Assembly: GCA_000741495.1 (NCBI GenBank)
Contig: JGZV01000006.1
Span: 33,595-97,594, forward strand
DNA: 64,000 nt
Reading direction: 5' to 3'
Origin: Bifidobacterium thermophilum
GTDB taxonomy: Bacteria > Actinomycetota > Actinomycetes > Actinomycetales > Bifidobacteriaceae
Each line of letters opens with the position of its first letter. Positions within the stretch are counted from its first letter, which is position 1. Below are positions 8,335-17,679 of the stretch, piece after piece. Below the pieces are notes generated by a model. It was not told where the DNA came from, did no database searches, and was given only the letters and a program-made list of their open reading frames with translations. Both the position numbers and the translations under genes were made by a program.

Positions 8335-10350
8335 TCAACCGCGCCCGGCAGCGCATCCGAAACGATACAGCGCCCAACCGTTCCCATACCGGCTCAAATC
8401 CCGCACTTTGACGAGCGTACCGCGCTGCTCGTAGTGCGCGATCAGCCCTTCGTCGTGGAACGGGTCGAACTGCTGGCGGAATGTGAACATCTGTAGGCTC
8501 GGCGCTTGAGGACCCATCGTCAGGAAATATGTGGGCGTGCCGGCGCCACCCAGCGGGCACACGGTATTGAGCAGCCGCGCGTCATCCCCCGAGGCGAAGG
8601 ACAACTCGGTCTGTTCGAATTTCGCACCATGCTTCTCTTTCATCGGATTGTAAATCGGGTACAACATGTTGGCCCCGTATAGGCTTACCGCGTACATCGA
8701 GCCGTTCAGCGGATCGGATATGACGACCGCGCGCGTACCGGTCACCTTCACGACCTCGCCGAGCGCTCGATACTTGCTGGATGTCAACTGTTCGTCCGGC
8801 CGCTCATCGGTCAGTTGCACGTTGTGATACACCGATTGCGACAACACCGCCCGTTCCGTATTGCCGAACTGGCAGGTGACGGCGAGCGCCGCCAGCACGA
8901 CCACAACGATGCTCTGCCGGGAGGTACGCGTTAGTCGGATGTCGCCGCACACACGGCCACCGCTAAGCACACGGCCACCGCCCTTCCACGGCATCGGGAC
9001 CGACACCGATCCGTCTCCGCTCGCCACCGCACACGCGGCGAAGACCAGCAGCGGAATCACGCCGAACGGAATCATGCTCAGCGGCCGGGTCTCCGCCCGG
9101 TACCAGGCAGCGGCGACGATATTCGGGAACCACCCGGTCAGCGAGGTCGAGCAGACGAACAGCAACATGAGCAGCAGCCATGCGACGACCAGAGCAATCG
9201 CATCCCTACGGGTGTTGTGGTATTCGGTTTCACCGGGATGAGCAGCGTTGGAATCAGCACGCTTGAACACCTGCTGCGGCCGTGCGATCACGTAGCCGAT
9301 GACGACCAGCGCAAGCACGGTCACGCCCGCCATCAACCACCCGCCCGGGCCGGAGATATTGTCCGTAATGAAGGTGCGCAACGCTTGAGGCACCGTGCGC
9401 GACGGCACGAAGGTGTGGAACCATGCCGCCGGATTGCCGTACCGGTTGGATTGATAGGAGCCGCGCATATATACGAGCAGCGCCGCAGCCCCGCATACAA
9501 CCGCGCCGGCGAGCCCCGCGATGACTTTCCACGGCATGCGCAGCACGATGAACGGCACCATGAGCAGCAGCCAGGAGAAGACGATGCGCGGATGGGCGAA
9601 TATGCACAGCCCGCCGATGGCGATGAATCCGAGAATCCACGGCCATACGAGCGTCCGCGCCTGCGCCTGCTTCATCGCGGGAGCGATTTCGGACGCGGTT
9701 TCAGGAGCGGTTGCCGGTGCGGCGGCCTGCGTCCCCCGCCCAGTCTTGTCATCCGCCGCGGCCCCCGCCTTGTGCCGCCGCCAGCGGTCGGTCAGGGCGT
9801 CACACAAACGCAACGTGACGTACAGCCAATACGGCAGAAGCGAGGTCGCCAGTCCGTAGGCATACAGCGGACCGCGGGCGAGCATCAGGAACGGGTGACT
9901 CGCTGAGGAGACGGACAACACCGGCACGATAATCGCCATCGAGCACGAGAACGGCCGCCAATCGGACTTGTCCACCAATCGCGTCCAATATGTGGACAGC
10001 ATGAGGACGCCGGCAGGCCATACGATGCCCGAAGTCACCAGCCACACGATGTTCACCGCCGTGAACACGGACATCTGCGCCCCGAATACCGACGCCACCT
10101 GCACCAATCCGGCCGCAAGCATATGGAACAGCGGTGGGTAATACGCGTCATTCGGCCACAAGTGCGTCGTCGCGCCAAGCCCCTCCCCCAAAATCCGGCG
10201 GACGAAATAGTAATGCGCTGGGGCGTCAATCTGCTGCAACGGATAATGCCAGATCATCGACGTGTGCGGGAACCACCCTATCACTACGCCGAACGCAATA
10301 CCCACCCCGATTATCGAGCACAACGGCAACATCCACCGAGCATATTTCAC
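8335..10350 (-). CDS. DUF6541 polytopic membrane protein
   Basis: 671 residues beginning GTG AAA TAT (MKYARWMLPL). The N-terminus is a membrane segment. Many further hydrophobic segments follow, for example around IIVPVLSV, ILGFIAIGGLCIF, VTVLALVVIGYV and LLMLLFVCSTS, then a soluble C-terminal domain of about 150 residues. This fits the actinobacterial DUF6541 family, which resembles membrane glycosyltransferases (GT-C fold); no enzyme activity is established. An aromatic/Asp-rich first loop (QQIDAPAHYYFVRR) is the most likely functional site. The gene stands alone, divergent from the FtsX-type permease gene. Confidence 0.7.
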   Translation of the reverse strand: MKYARWMLPLCSIIGVGIAFGVVIGWFPHTSMIWHYPLQQIDAPAHYYFVRRILGEGLGATTHLWPNDAYYPPLFHMLAAGLVQVASVFGAQMSVFTAVNIVWLVTSGIVWPAGVLMLSTYWTRLVDKSDWRPFSCSMAIIVPVLSVSSASHPFLMLARGPLYAYGLATSLLPYWLYVTLRLCDALTDRWRRHKAGAAADDKTGRGTQAAAPATAPETASEIAPAMKQAQARTLVWPWILGFIAIGGLCIFAHPRIVFSWLLLMVPFIVLRMPWKVIAGLAGAVVCGAAALLVYMRGSYQSNRYGNPAAWFHTFVPSRTVPQALRTFITDNISGPGGWLMAGVTVLALVVIGYVIARPQQVFKRADSNAAHPGETEYHNTRRDAIALVVAWLLLMLLFVCSTSLTGWFPNIVAAAWYRAETRPLSMIPFGVIPLLVFAACAVASGDGSVSVPMPWKGGGRVLSGGRVCGDIRLTRTSRQSIVVVVLAALAVTCQFGNTERAVLSQSVYHNVQLTDERPDEQLTSSKYRALGEVVKVTGTRAVVISDPLNGSMYAVSLYGANMLYPIYNPMKEKHGAKFEQTELSFASGDDARLLNTVCPLGGAGTPTYFLTMGPQAPSLQMFTFRQQFDPFHDEGLIAHYEQRGTLVKVRDLSRYGNGWALYRFGCAAGRG

Positions 10351-10539
10351 TCGCCCATCTTATCCTGACGCGTGGTATGAATCCGTCGCACGGAGACGAA
10401 ATAGGCCGCGAAATCAAGCACAATCCGCCACGCGCAACTGAAACACCAACGAAGTTCCCAGCATTTAGTCAGCACCATGAACGTAGACTGACCATATATG
10501 TACGCGTCGGCGGCGATGCCGCCAGAGACTGGAGAAGCA

Positions 10540-11874
10540 ATGTTCGTTCTCAAGAACGCATGGGCAGCTCTCAAACGCCACAAGTGGCGCTCCCTGCTCA
10601 CCATCATCATCGCCTTGCTCGTCACTTTCGGCACGATGTTTTCCACCGCGGTCATCCACGCGAGCGATACCGCGTACGGTTCCGGTTATGACGCCCAGCA
10701 ACCGACGCTCGACCTCAAGCTCAAGCAATCCGTGCAATCCACATATGATGGCGCCGATTCCAGCTGGAGCAAGCATTATCTGACGTGGACGAAGTACTCC
10801 ACGTACGCGAGCGCCGCGCAAAGCGCAAACCTCACCTTCACCTACACCTTCACGGAGGCCGTGCCGGTCCGGCAGACCGCCAAATTCAAGGCCGTAGCCG
10901 GCACCGCCGACCAGGATGCCGGCAAAACCGGCGGCGAGTTCACGCTGCGCACCTTCTACAGCAAGGAAGCGGCTGCCGCCAACGCTCAAGGCGCGTTCAC
11001 CATCGTCAAGGGCAAGAACATCTCGTATTCCACGTCCAGCACGGATTCGACTTCGGCGCTGATCTCCGAAACCGTTGCCAAGAAGAACAATCTCAAGGTC
11101 GGCGACACGTTCACCATCGCCAATCCAACCGATGCGAAAACCACCGTCAAACTCAAAGTCGCCGGCATCTACCGGTATAAGGACGGCAAGGCGGCCGCAT
11201 CCACGAAACTCGCGAAAGACAACCGTGACAACGCGATTTTCGTCGGCTACTACGCGTTCGCCATCAACGGGTTCGACAGCACCACCGGCAAAGGCTGGGC
11301 CATCCCCGATCTCCAAGTCACGTTCACCATGGACAGTGTGAGCGCCTATAAGAAGTTCGTGAAGCTCATCAACAAGGCGAAGCTACCGTCCGACTATGAG
11401 ATCGTTTCGACTTCGCTCGACGCTTACGCCGCACGCATCAAGCCTTTGGGCAGGCTGGCGGAACGCTTGCGCGTCGTACGGATCGTGCTGCTGGCAGTCG
11501 GCGGCCTGCTGCTCATCGTGCTGGTGGCGCTGGGTCTGGTCGGCCGCCGCGGCGAAATCGCCACAGCCATGCTGGTCGGCGTGTCCAAGACGCGTATCGC
11601 TTGGCAGTTCATGCTCGAAGTACTGATACCCACGGTCTGCGGTTTCGCGATCGGCGCGTTGGCCGGCGGGTTCGGCACCAAGCCGCTCGCGCATTGGGCG
11701 GCCGGTGGTTATGACGTCGCGATGTCCGCCAGCCTGGTGTGGCAGACCATCGGCTACGGCCTGCTCGCCTGCCTGGTGTTGGCGTTCATTGCCATGTTCC
11801 GTGTCGTCGCCGTACGCAAAATCTCGGTGTTTGAGCCGCGAGCCACCACTGAAGCCAAGGAGGAATCCAAGTGA
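10540..11874 (+). CDS. FtsX-like ABC transporter permease
   Basis: 444 residues from ATG 10540, chosen because GGAGAAG (10531-10537) sits just before it; an in-frame ATG at 10498 lacks this. The topology is MacB/FtsX-like: one N-terminal membrane segment (about residues 18-40), a long extracytoplasmic Ser/Thr/Lys-rich domain, then three membrane segments (around VLLAVGGLLLIVLVALGLV, MLEVLIPTVCGFAIGALAG and TIGYGLLACLVLAFIAMFR). Such permeases work as mechanotransmitters or lipid/peptide exporters. The ATPase gene follows directly, its probable GTG overlapping this stop. That partner is degenerate, so energy coupling is uncertain. Confidence 0.85.
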   Translation: MFVLKNAWAALKRHKWRSLLTIIIALLVTFGTMFSTAVIHASDTAYGSGYDAQQPTLDLKLKQSVQSTYDGADSSWSKHYLTWTKYSTYASAAQSANLTFTYTFTEAVPVRQTAKFKAVAGTADQDAGKTGGEFTLRTFYSKEAAAANAQGAFTIVKGKNISYSTSSTDSTSALISETVAKKNNLKVGDTFTIANPTDAKTTVKLKVAGIYRYKDGKAAASTKLAKDNRDNAIFVGYYAFAINGFDSTTGKGWAIPDLQVTFTMDSVSAYKKFVKLINKAKLPSDYEIVSTSLDAYAARIKPLGRLAERLRVVRIVLLAVGGLLLIVLVALGLVGRRGEIATAMLVGVSKTRIAWQFMLEVLIPTVCGFAIGALAGGFGTKPLAHWAAGGYDVAMSASLVWQTIGYGLLACLVLAFIAMFRVVAVRKISVFEPRATTEAKEESK

Positions 11875-11910
11875 GCGAAAAGAAACGAGACCACTCAAAC
11901 CGACGAATCC

Positions 11911-12804
11911 GTGGACAGCGTGGAGTTCAGTGTCGTCATTGATGACATTGACGCTGACACCGCCGCCGCAAAGGCCGACGATACTGCGGCCACGCCCGCA
12001 GATACACCCGACCACGAGGTCGCCCACGCGGATGCCGCGACCCGCACGTCGTCGCGTATCGACCGGGAGTTGCGCGGCCGCCGTCATGTCGCCCTGAAAG
12101 CATACCCTGCGTTCGCGTTCAACAACATCATCCTGCAAAACCGCAAAACCGGACGCAACGTGCTCGACAACATCAGTTTCGACTGCTATAACGGCCGCAC
12201 GGTCGCGATCATGGTCGACCCGGAGGACCCTGAACAGCGGGTCGGTTTCATGGCCGTCGCGTCAGGCATGCTGTACCCCACCAGCGGCAGGGTCATGCTG
12301 AAAAGCAATGATTTGGCGTCCTTCGACCCGTCTGAGGCGCGCGCCCACCGGCTCGGCGTCGTACCGCAACAGTATGCGATCCGCGACGATTTGGACGCTA
12401 TCGGCAATCTCGTGTACACGATGGACGCCTCCGGACGCAACTTCCTACGCTCCAAAGTCGATATCGCCCGCGATCTGCTTGACCAGACCGGGTTCGGCGA
12501 CGGTAGCGAGCAGGCTGTGGAAAACTATGAGGCGCTCGTGCACACGCCTGCCGGCAAGCTGCGGGAAATTGACCGGAGACGGTTGGCGATTGCACGGGCG
12601 ATCTGCTGCGAAGCGCAAATCCTGCTGCTTGACGAGCCGACCGGAGGGCTTGAAGCGGGTGATGCTTCATCTATCCTCACGCTGCTGACCCAGCTCGCCC
12701 GCCCGAACCGCAAGACCGCGGATACCGGGCGTTGCGTAATCATCGTCACTGACAGCGAGGATGTCGCCGGCAGGTGCGATGACGTGTTCGCCTTGTATGA
12801 CTGA
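11911..12804 (+). CDS. Degenerate ABC ATPase-like protein, probable N-terminal frameshift
   Basis: 297 residues from GTG 11911. The C-terminal half is a clear ABC domain: Walker B LLLDEPTGGLEAG, a Q-loop-like VVPQQY and RLAIARAI. Where the Walker A should be, the text is VAIMVDPEDPEQRVGF, with no GxxGxGK[ST]. The LSGGQ signature is replaced by GKLREIDRRR. It is therefore an ABC fold that probably cannot bind ATP normally. The start is odd too: a GTG at 11871 has the only good ribosome site (AAGGAGGA) and overlaps the permease stop, but one surplus A in AAAAGAAAC (11878-11886) throws it out of frame. Removing it gives MSE[K/R]NETTQTDESVDSVEF. Confidence 0.75.
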   Translation: MDSVEFSVVIDDIDADTAAAKADDTAATPADTPDHEVAHADAATRTSSRIDRELRGRRHVALKAYPAFAFNNIILQNRKTGRNVLDNISFDCYNGRTVAIMVDPEDPEQRVGFMAVASGMLYPTSGRVMLKSNDLASFDPSEARAHRLGVVPQQYAIRDDLDAIGNLVYTMDASGRNFLRSKVDIARDLLDQTGFGDGSEQAVENYEALVHTPAGKLREIDRRRLAIARAICCEAQILLLDEPTGGLEAGDASSILTLLTQLARPNRKTADTGRCVIIVTDSEDVAGRCDDVFALYD

Positions 12805-12822
12805 TCGGTTTTCCGCCGATAG

Positions 12823-12872
12823 CGAGTGGAGGCCTGCACCCCCGGTAATTCGGGAGTGCAGGCCTCCACTCG
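12823..12872. terminator. Bidirectional terminator between convergent genes
   Basis: Perfect 17-bp stem: arms 12823-12839 and 12856-12872 (CGAGTGGAGGCCTGCAC and its complement), loop of 16 bases. It lies between the plus-strand ABC gene and the minus-strand HD gene. Confidence 0.85.
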
Positions 12873-12896
12873 TATTTCGTGCCAGTTTGCGATCGC

Positions 12897-13631
12897 TCAC
12901 ACCACACGCTGGTGGAACCGTTCGGCAAGCGCCGGAATGTCAGGCTCGCCGTACTTGTCGACCAGCTCAAGCCAGGCGCGGCGGTTCTCCTCACCGAAGC
13001 GGGCCGCCTTGTTCGCGTACGATTGCGCGGTGAGGAACTTCGGGGGCACGGATTTGCTGTTGTACTTGTCGGCGACCATGACCACCTCCTGTTCGAGGTT
13101 GACCGGCACGTAATCCGCCGGCGGCAAGGGCAGACCCTGCCGGATCACCTCGTCCTTGGTAAGCCCCACGCCGGTATGGTTGCGCGCGAACTGGGCGATG
13201 GACTCGTCCACACCTTCATCCAGCAGATACCGGTAGCCAAGCAGGCCGTGCTCGATGTAGCGCGGCCCGTCGAATTTCAAGGGTTCACCGTCGGATCCGT
13301 CGTGCTTAAGCACACGGTACGTGCCGATGTCATGCAGCAATCCGCCGATCACTACCAGATTCTCGTCCAGGAGCCTCGGCGGGATTTCGCCGCCAGTGAT
13401 GCCGTCAGAGGGAGCGGCCTGCGACGGGTCGGGGCGACCGGACGCGTCCGTCGGTAGCGTGCAGCGCCGCACGAACAGCGCGTTCTGGTGCCTCACGATT
13501 TCGCGGGCGATGGTCGCCACGATGACGCAATGCGTGTGTATCAGATCATATGCGGCCTGCGATGGCGCGATTTTCCTGTGCAGCTCATCGACTTGGGCCA
13601 GTGTCGGAATATATCCACTCATACCGTCCAT
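12897..13631 (-). CDS. HD-domain phosphohydrolase
   Basis: 244 residues. The HD metal site is visible as HTHCVIVATIARE (first His), GLLHDIG (His-Asp pair) and the downstream YIEHGLLGYRYL and FARNHTGVG histidines, the order seen in HDIG-type hydrolases. Such enzymes cleave phosphomonoesters or cyclic/polyphosphorylated nucleotides; the substrate is not predictable here. The start may be ATG 13631 or ATG 13622 (MSGYIP); neither has a strong ribosome site. Monocistronic, converging on the ABC gene. Confidence 0.8.
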   Translation of the reverse strand: MDGMSGYIPTLAQVDELHRKIAPSQAAYDLIHTHCVIVATIAREIVRHQNALFVRRCTLPTDASGRPDPSQAAPSDGITGGEIPPRLLDENLVVIGGLLHDIGTYRVLKHDGSDGEPLKFDGPRYIEHGLLGYRYLLDEGVDESIAQFARNHTGVGLTKDEVIRQGLPLPPADYVPVNLEQEVVMVADKYNSKSVPPKFLTAQSYANKAARFGEENRRAWLELVDKYGEPDIPALAERFHQRVV

Positions 13632-13699
13632 TGTAGGGAGCTGTCACCCATAACCAGTCGCGAGGAAAATGCCCGCATGATCCCCGCATAAGAAGCAAA

Positions 13700-14572
13700 T
13701 CAGATGGACTCGATACGGAACTCGCCGGTACGGTTTGAAGCGACGACCATCTGGTCGTTGCCCAGCTCTGTCCAACCATCGGACTCGTCCTGCGGGAATC
13801 CGGAACTGGCGACGACCACGCCCTCCGCCGTGCCATCGGTGCCCAGAATCCGCCGATACCTGATCACACGATAGTCGATGGCATGCTGCTGCCAGCCATA
13901 CCCCGCGTACACTTCCATGATGCGCGGCGGGACTTCGGTACGCCCCGACGCCCGCAATACGACCAGTTGGTCATCGCTCTGGATCATGCAGTTGTAGCTG
14001 GACTTCGGGTAGCTTTGCCGCAGCTCGCGCACCGCTTGGGCAACCGCCTCATCCAGCGGGAAGCCGAAACCGATGTATTCCAAAATCACAGCGAAAAACA
14101 CCGCGGAATCGCTACGCCCGCCCGTGGACAGGAACACGCTGCGATCGACGGGGAAATCATGATTCTCGATGATATTGCGGCCATAATCATCGGAAATATC
14201 GCCATTGTGAGCGAAACTCAACCCGTTCGCGAAGAATGGCTGTTGGTTCTCCAAAATCAGCGGCAAATGCGAGCTGGCGAGACGGAAATGCCATAACGCA
14301 CCACGAGCCGGCTGCACGGCAAGCTCGTCAAACACCGGGTCATGCAACGCCGGCGTAGTGGACTTGTACAGGCGCGTGCCGGTTTCCGGCGACGGCGCAC
14401 CGCCATCGCGACGGTACGGAGGTTCCTGGGGTGTGCACAGCGAAGCGGTGCCCCAACCGTCATTGTGGACCATGCTCATCGCACGAAAATCCTTGACAGT
14501 CTGCTCGCCGCCCAGCACATCTTGTAAGCTGCGGTTGATTCCCGCAGTCGCATAACCCAGTAACCTGCACAT
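13700..14572 (-). CDS. Class II glutamine amidotransferase (YafJ-like)
   Basis: 290 residues. The start at 14572 is set by MCRLLGYA: removal of Met exposes Cys2, the N-terminal nucleophile of Ntn glutaminases. Supporting motifs are SMVHNDGWG and the glutamine-site-like SHLPLILENQQPF and FAHNGDISDDYG. The domain has no fused synthase, so it is a stand-alone glutamine amidotransferase of the YafJ/Gat class, releasing ammonia or hydrolysing a glutamyl amide. An upstream in-frame ATG at 14602 would bury Cys2 and is rejected. Neighbours give no pathway hint. Confidence 0.85.
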   Translation of the reverse strand: MCRLLGYATAGINRSLQDVLGGEQTVKDFRAMSMVHNDGWGTASLCTPQEPPYRRDGGAPSPETGTRLYKSTTPALHDPVFDELAVQPARGALWHFRLASSHLPLILENQQPFFANGLSFAHNGDISDDYGRNIIENHDFPVDRSVFLSTGGRSDSAVFFAVILEYIGFGFPLDEAVAQAVRELRQSYPKSSYNCMIQSDDQLVVLRASGRTEVPPRIMEVYAGYGWQQHAIDYRVIRYRRILGTDGTAEGVVVASSGFPQDESDGWTELGNDQMVVASNRTGEFRIESI

Positions 14573-14637
14573 AATCATCCACTCTAGCGGGCGGCGGGAC
14601 ACCGTTGATGCGTGTGGCTATAGAGGTTGGTTATATC

Positions 14638-14674
14638 AAGGCCGCCCGCTCCTGCAGGAGGAACGGGCGGCCTT
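14638..14674 (-). terminator. Terminator after kup
   Basis: Perfect 11-bp stem AAGGCCGCCCG (14638-14648) with CGGGCGGCCTT (14664-14674); a nested TCCTGCAGGA palindrome fills the loop. It lies 20 bases past the kup stop. Confidence 0.75.
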
Positions 14675-14693
14675 GGGCGTACCGCATCAGCGG

Positions 14694-17117
14694 CTACTGG
14701 TTCTTACGCTGATTGGCCTGTCGCTGTTGCGAGCCGGACACGGCCGACTTCTGATTACGAGCCGGTTTGGCCTCCGACGCTTGCGCCGCGGACTGTTTCG
14801 TGGCCTTAGCGGATTTTGCCGAGGATTTCGCCAAAGCGAGCACATCCTCATTCGACTCGATCTGCCGCAGATTATTCGCTTCACGCTTGAGCCGCGGCGG
14901 TCGACGGGTCGACAGGAACAGCGGCTGCACCTCAATCAGCGGATTGTACGGCGCCAGACCGAACCATTTGACTGGAGACCCTGCCGCATGGCGGATCGCA
15001 TACTTCATCTGCAGGGATAGCGCACCACGCTCAGAAATCGTGGATTCCGGCATCAACGCCTTATGGATCAGCACATACTTGATGGTGCCCACCCCTGGAT
15101 CGGCGTCAAGCTTCGGATACTGCGACTTCTGCTGCGGCAGCTCGCCCGTATGTTCCAAATCGTGCATGATCTGGTGGATGTATGCAGGAATCGACTGGGA
15201 CACCTTGAATCCAAGCTTGATCTTCACACGGAACAGGTAATCCGTACCGAAATTCTCAACCGAATACTCGCGAGTGAACGGCTCGTCGGTCGTCTGCACC
15301 GAAACCGCCCACCAGGCGCGTGCACGCTTGGGATGGTCCGCGAAAATCGAGAAGAAGATATCCGTGTCCAGCCGCTTCATCTCGCTATCAGACGTCAGAT
15401 ACACGATATTGTCCGCGAAATACGGGATACGGAAGTCACCGTGCAGCTTCTCGAGCGCAGGCAGGAAATCCTTGCGCTTCATATGGCGGCGCTGTGATCG
15501 CTCGATCTTCGTACCGTCATTCCACGTGACCATGATCATCAGGATCATCAAGGTCAACAGCATCGTGAACCAACCACCATGCAGGAACTTCGCCATCGAG
15601 GCGATGAAGAACATGATCTGGATGGACAGGAACACGATTGAGAACACAATGGCCCCGACCTTGTGCCGGTTGTACCACATGTACACCGCGAGCAGCACGG
15701 TTGTCGTAATCATGGTGATAGTCAATGCGAGGCCGTATGCGGCGGAAATATGCTCCGAATCGCGGAACAGGAACAGCACGGCGAGCGTGGAGACACACAG
15801 CACGCCGTTGACCACCGGAATGTACAACTGACCGCGAGTGCGAGCCGGGTAGCGCACTTGCAGATGCGGCATCCAGTTGAGGCCGGTCGCTTCGGCGACC
15901 ATCGTGAACGCGCCGGTGATCAGCGCCTGCGAGGCGATGATGCCCGCGGTGACCGACAGCGCGACCGCAAGATAGCGCACGCCAGGGCTCATCATCTGGA
16001 AGAACGGGTTCAAGCTCTCCACGCCCTCAAGCGCCGAATTGTGCTGGTTGCGCAGCATCCACGCGCCCTGCCCGAAATAGTTGAACACGAGTGCGATTTT
16101 GATGAACGGCCAGGTGAAGTAGATGTTGCCGCGGCCCACGTGGCCCATATCCGAATACAGCGCCTCGGCGCCCGTGGTCGACAGGAAGACCGTGCCCATG
16201 AGGGCGATACCGGCCGCGTTATGCGGGCTGAACAGGAAACGGATGCCATACACCGGGTTGAGGGCGGCGAACACACTCCAATCGTTGCTCAGGTTGAACA
16301 CGCCGACGACGGCGAGGAAGCCGAACCACACCATCACGATGCTGCCGAACACGCGGCCGATGCTTTCCGTACCGCGCGACTGGACTGAGAACAGCAGCAG
16401 GATGATGATCGCGGTGATGATCATCGTCAGATTCGCGTTTTCTCGGAACATGGGTTCAAACACCGGAATGGTTTTCAAGCCTTCGACTGCCGAGGAAATC
16501 GACACGGCCGGGGTGAGTACCGAATCCGCGAGGAATGCGGCACCGCCAAGCATCGCGGGGATCGCCAGCCAGCCGCCATACTTGCGAATCAGCGAGTACA
16601 GGGCGAAGATGCCGCCCTCGCCCTTGTTATCGATGCGCATGGCGATCAGCACGTATTTCACGGTGGTGATCAGTGTGATTGACCAGAATACGAGGGACAG
16701 CACGCCGAGGATCGCTTCCCTATCAGCGTTCTGGATGCCGCCTTGCCCGTTGAGGAAGGTTTGCATCGTGTACAACGGCGACGTACCGATGTCGCCGTAC
16801 ACCACACCCAAGGCGACAACCGCCATGGTGAATGTGACTTTGTTCGGACCGGATTGCACGCGTGTCCACCAGCGGCCGATAGCCCCCTTGGTCGCGGTTT
16901 TCGCGAGTTTTTCCGCTTCTTTATGTTCTTCTTCTTGCTGCTTGGCGATTACCTCGCGCTCTTCTTTGGTCGACGTCTTGCGAGAGACCTTGGGCGCGTT
17001 GGTGAAGGTATCGGCCTTCAGCAACGTCTCGCGCATACGTTCGTCAGCCTGCTGCTCTTGCGATTGCTTCGACTGATTGGCGGTATGCGAAGATTCACGC
17101 TGCCGTGATTCCGCCAT
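14694..17117 (-). CDS. kup: Kup-type potassium uptake protein
   Basis: 807 residues. Start ATG 17117 has GGAGGA seven bases upstream; the in-frame ATG at 17144 does not. After a soluble Gln/Glu/Lys-rich N-terminus of about 90 residues come some twelve membrane segments with the Kup hallmark ALGVVYGDIGTSPLYT near residues 98-113. A soluble C-terminal domain ends in a Lys/Ala/Ser-rich low-complexity tail. Kup proteins import K+ with protons and matter at low K+ or low pH, as in acid-producing bifidobacteria. No c-di-AMP riboswitch or operator was recognised upstream. Confidence 0.95.
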   Translation of the reverse strand: MAESRQRESSHTANQSKQSQEQQADERMRETLLKADTFTNAPKVSRKTSTKEEREVIAKQQEEEHKEAEKLAKTATKGAIGRWWTRVQSGPNKVTFTMAVVALGVVYGDIGTSPLYTMQTFLNGQGGIQNADREAILGVLSLVFWSITLITTVKYVLIAMRIDNKGEGGIFALYSLIRKYGGWLAIPAMLGGAAFLADSVLTPAVSISSAVEGLKTIPVFEPMFRENANLTMIITAIIILLLFSVQSRGTESIGRVFGSIVMVWFGFLAVVGVFNLSNDWSVFAALNPVYGIRFLFSPHNAAGIALMGTVFLSTTGAEALYSDMGHVGRGNIYFTWPFIKIALVFNYFGQGAWMLRNQHNSALEGVESLNPFFQMMSPGVRYLAVALSVTAGIIASQALITGAFTMVAEATGLNWMPHLQVRYPARTRGQLYIPVVNGVLCVSTLAVLFLFRDSEHISAAYGLALTITMITTTVLLAVYMWYNRHKVGAIVFSIVFLSIQIMFFIASMAKFLHGGWFTMLLTLMILMIMVTWNDGTKIERSQRRHMKRKDFLPALEKLHGDFRIPYFADNIVYLTSDSEMKRLDTDIFFSIFADHPKRARAWWAVSVQTTDEPFTREYSVENFGTDYLFRVKIKLGFKVSQSIPAYIHQIMHDLEHTGELPQQKSQYPKLDADPGVGTIKYVLIHKALMPESTISERGALSLQMKYAIRHAAGSPVKWFGLAPYNPLIEVQPLFLSTRRPPRLKREANNLRQIESNEDVLALAKSSAKSAKATKQSAAQASEAKPARNQKSAVSGSQQRQANQRKNQ

Positions 17118-17199
17118 AACATATCCTCCATCGGCGGGGACCATCCCCGCTCGTGAACTCTCATGTCCGGCAAACGAACCGCGATGCCATCACGATTCC

Positions 17200-17679
17200 T
17201 TTACAGACAGCCGCAAGTTTATACGACGGACGCGAGATATTGCAAAAATCCGGGCGCAATATGGGGGACATACGGAGGTTCTGCCTAATTTTTGACGGCG
17301 CGCGCAACCGCCCGATGCCGACGACACCGGCATCCCGCAACCACTGATTTCTCCGCGGAGCCAGAAACCCGAAGATACGCCGCCATCCATGACACCCCGA
17401 ACAACATCCCGCACAGGAACCCCGAGACACCAACGCAACCATCACAACCTGCCGGAGACACCAGCACAACCAGCCACCCCCCGGATCACTCACGGCACAG
17501 GAACTTCGAGATGCGCCATCATCTCCAACCACCCGACGCACGACCAATGCAGGAACGCGCAGATATCAGCGTAACCGGCGCTACCTGCCAGAGACACCGG
17601 CACAAACCGCCATCCCCGGACAACACGCCGTGCAGCAACCCGAAGATGCACCGCTATCCGCGACTTGCCGCGCACCCGC
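17200..17679. repeat. C/A-rich degenerate intergenic repeats
   Basis: Between kup and tatD no gene is credible. From about 17290 the plus strand is rich in short recurring words such as GCACAGGAAC (17414, 17499), GAGACACC (17423, 17457, 17591) and GCGTAACCGG, the same kind of skewed degenerate repeat as at 7400-7880. Open frames here are compositional. Confidence 0.45.
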
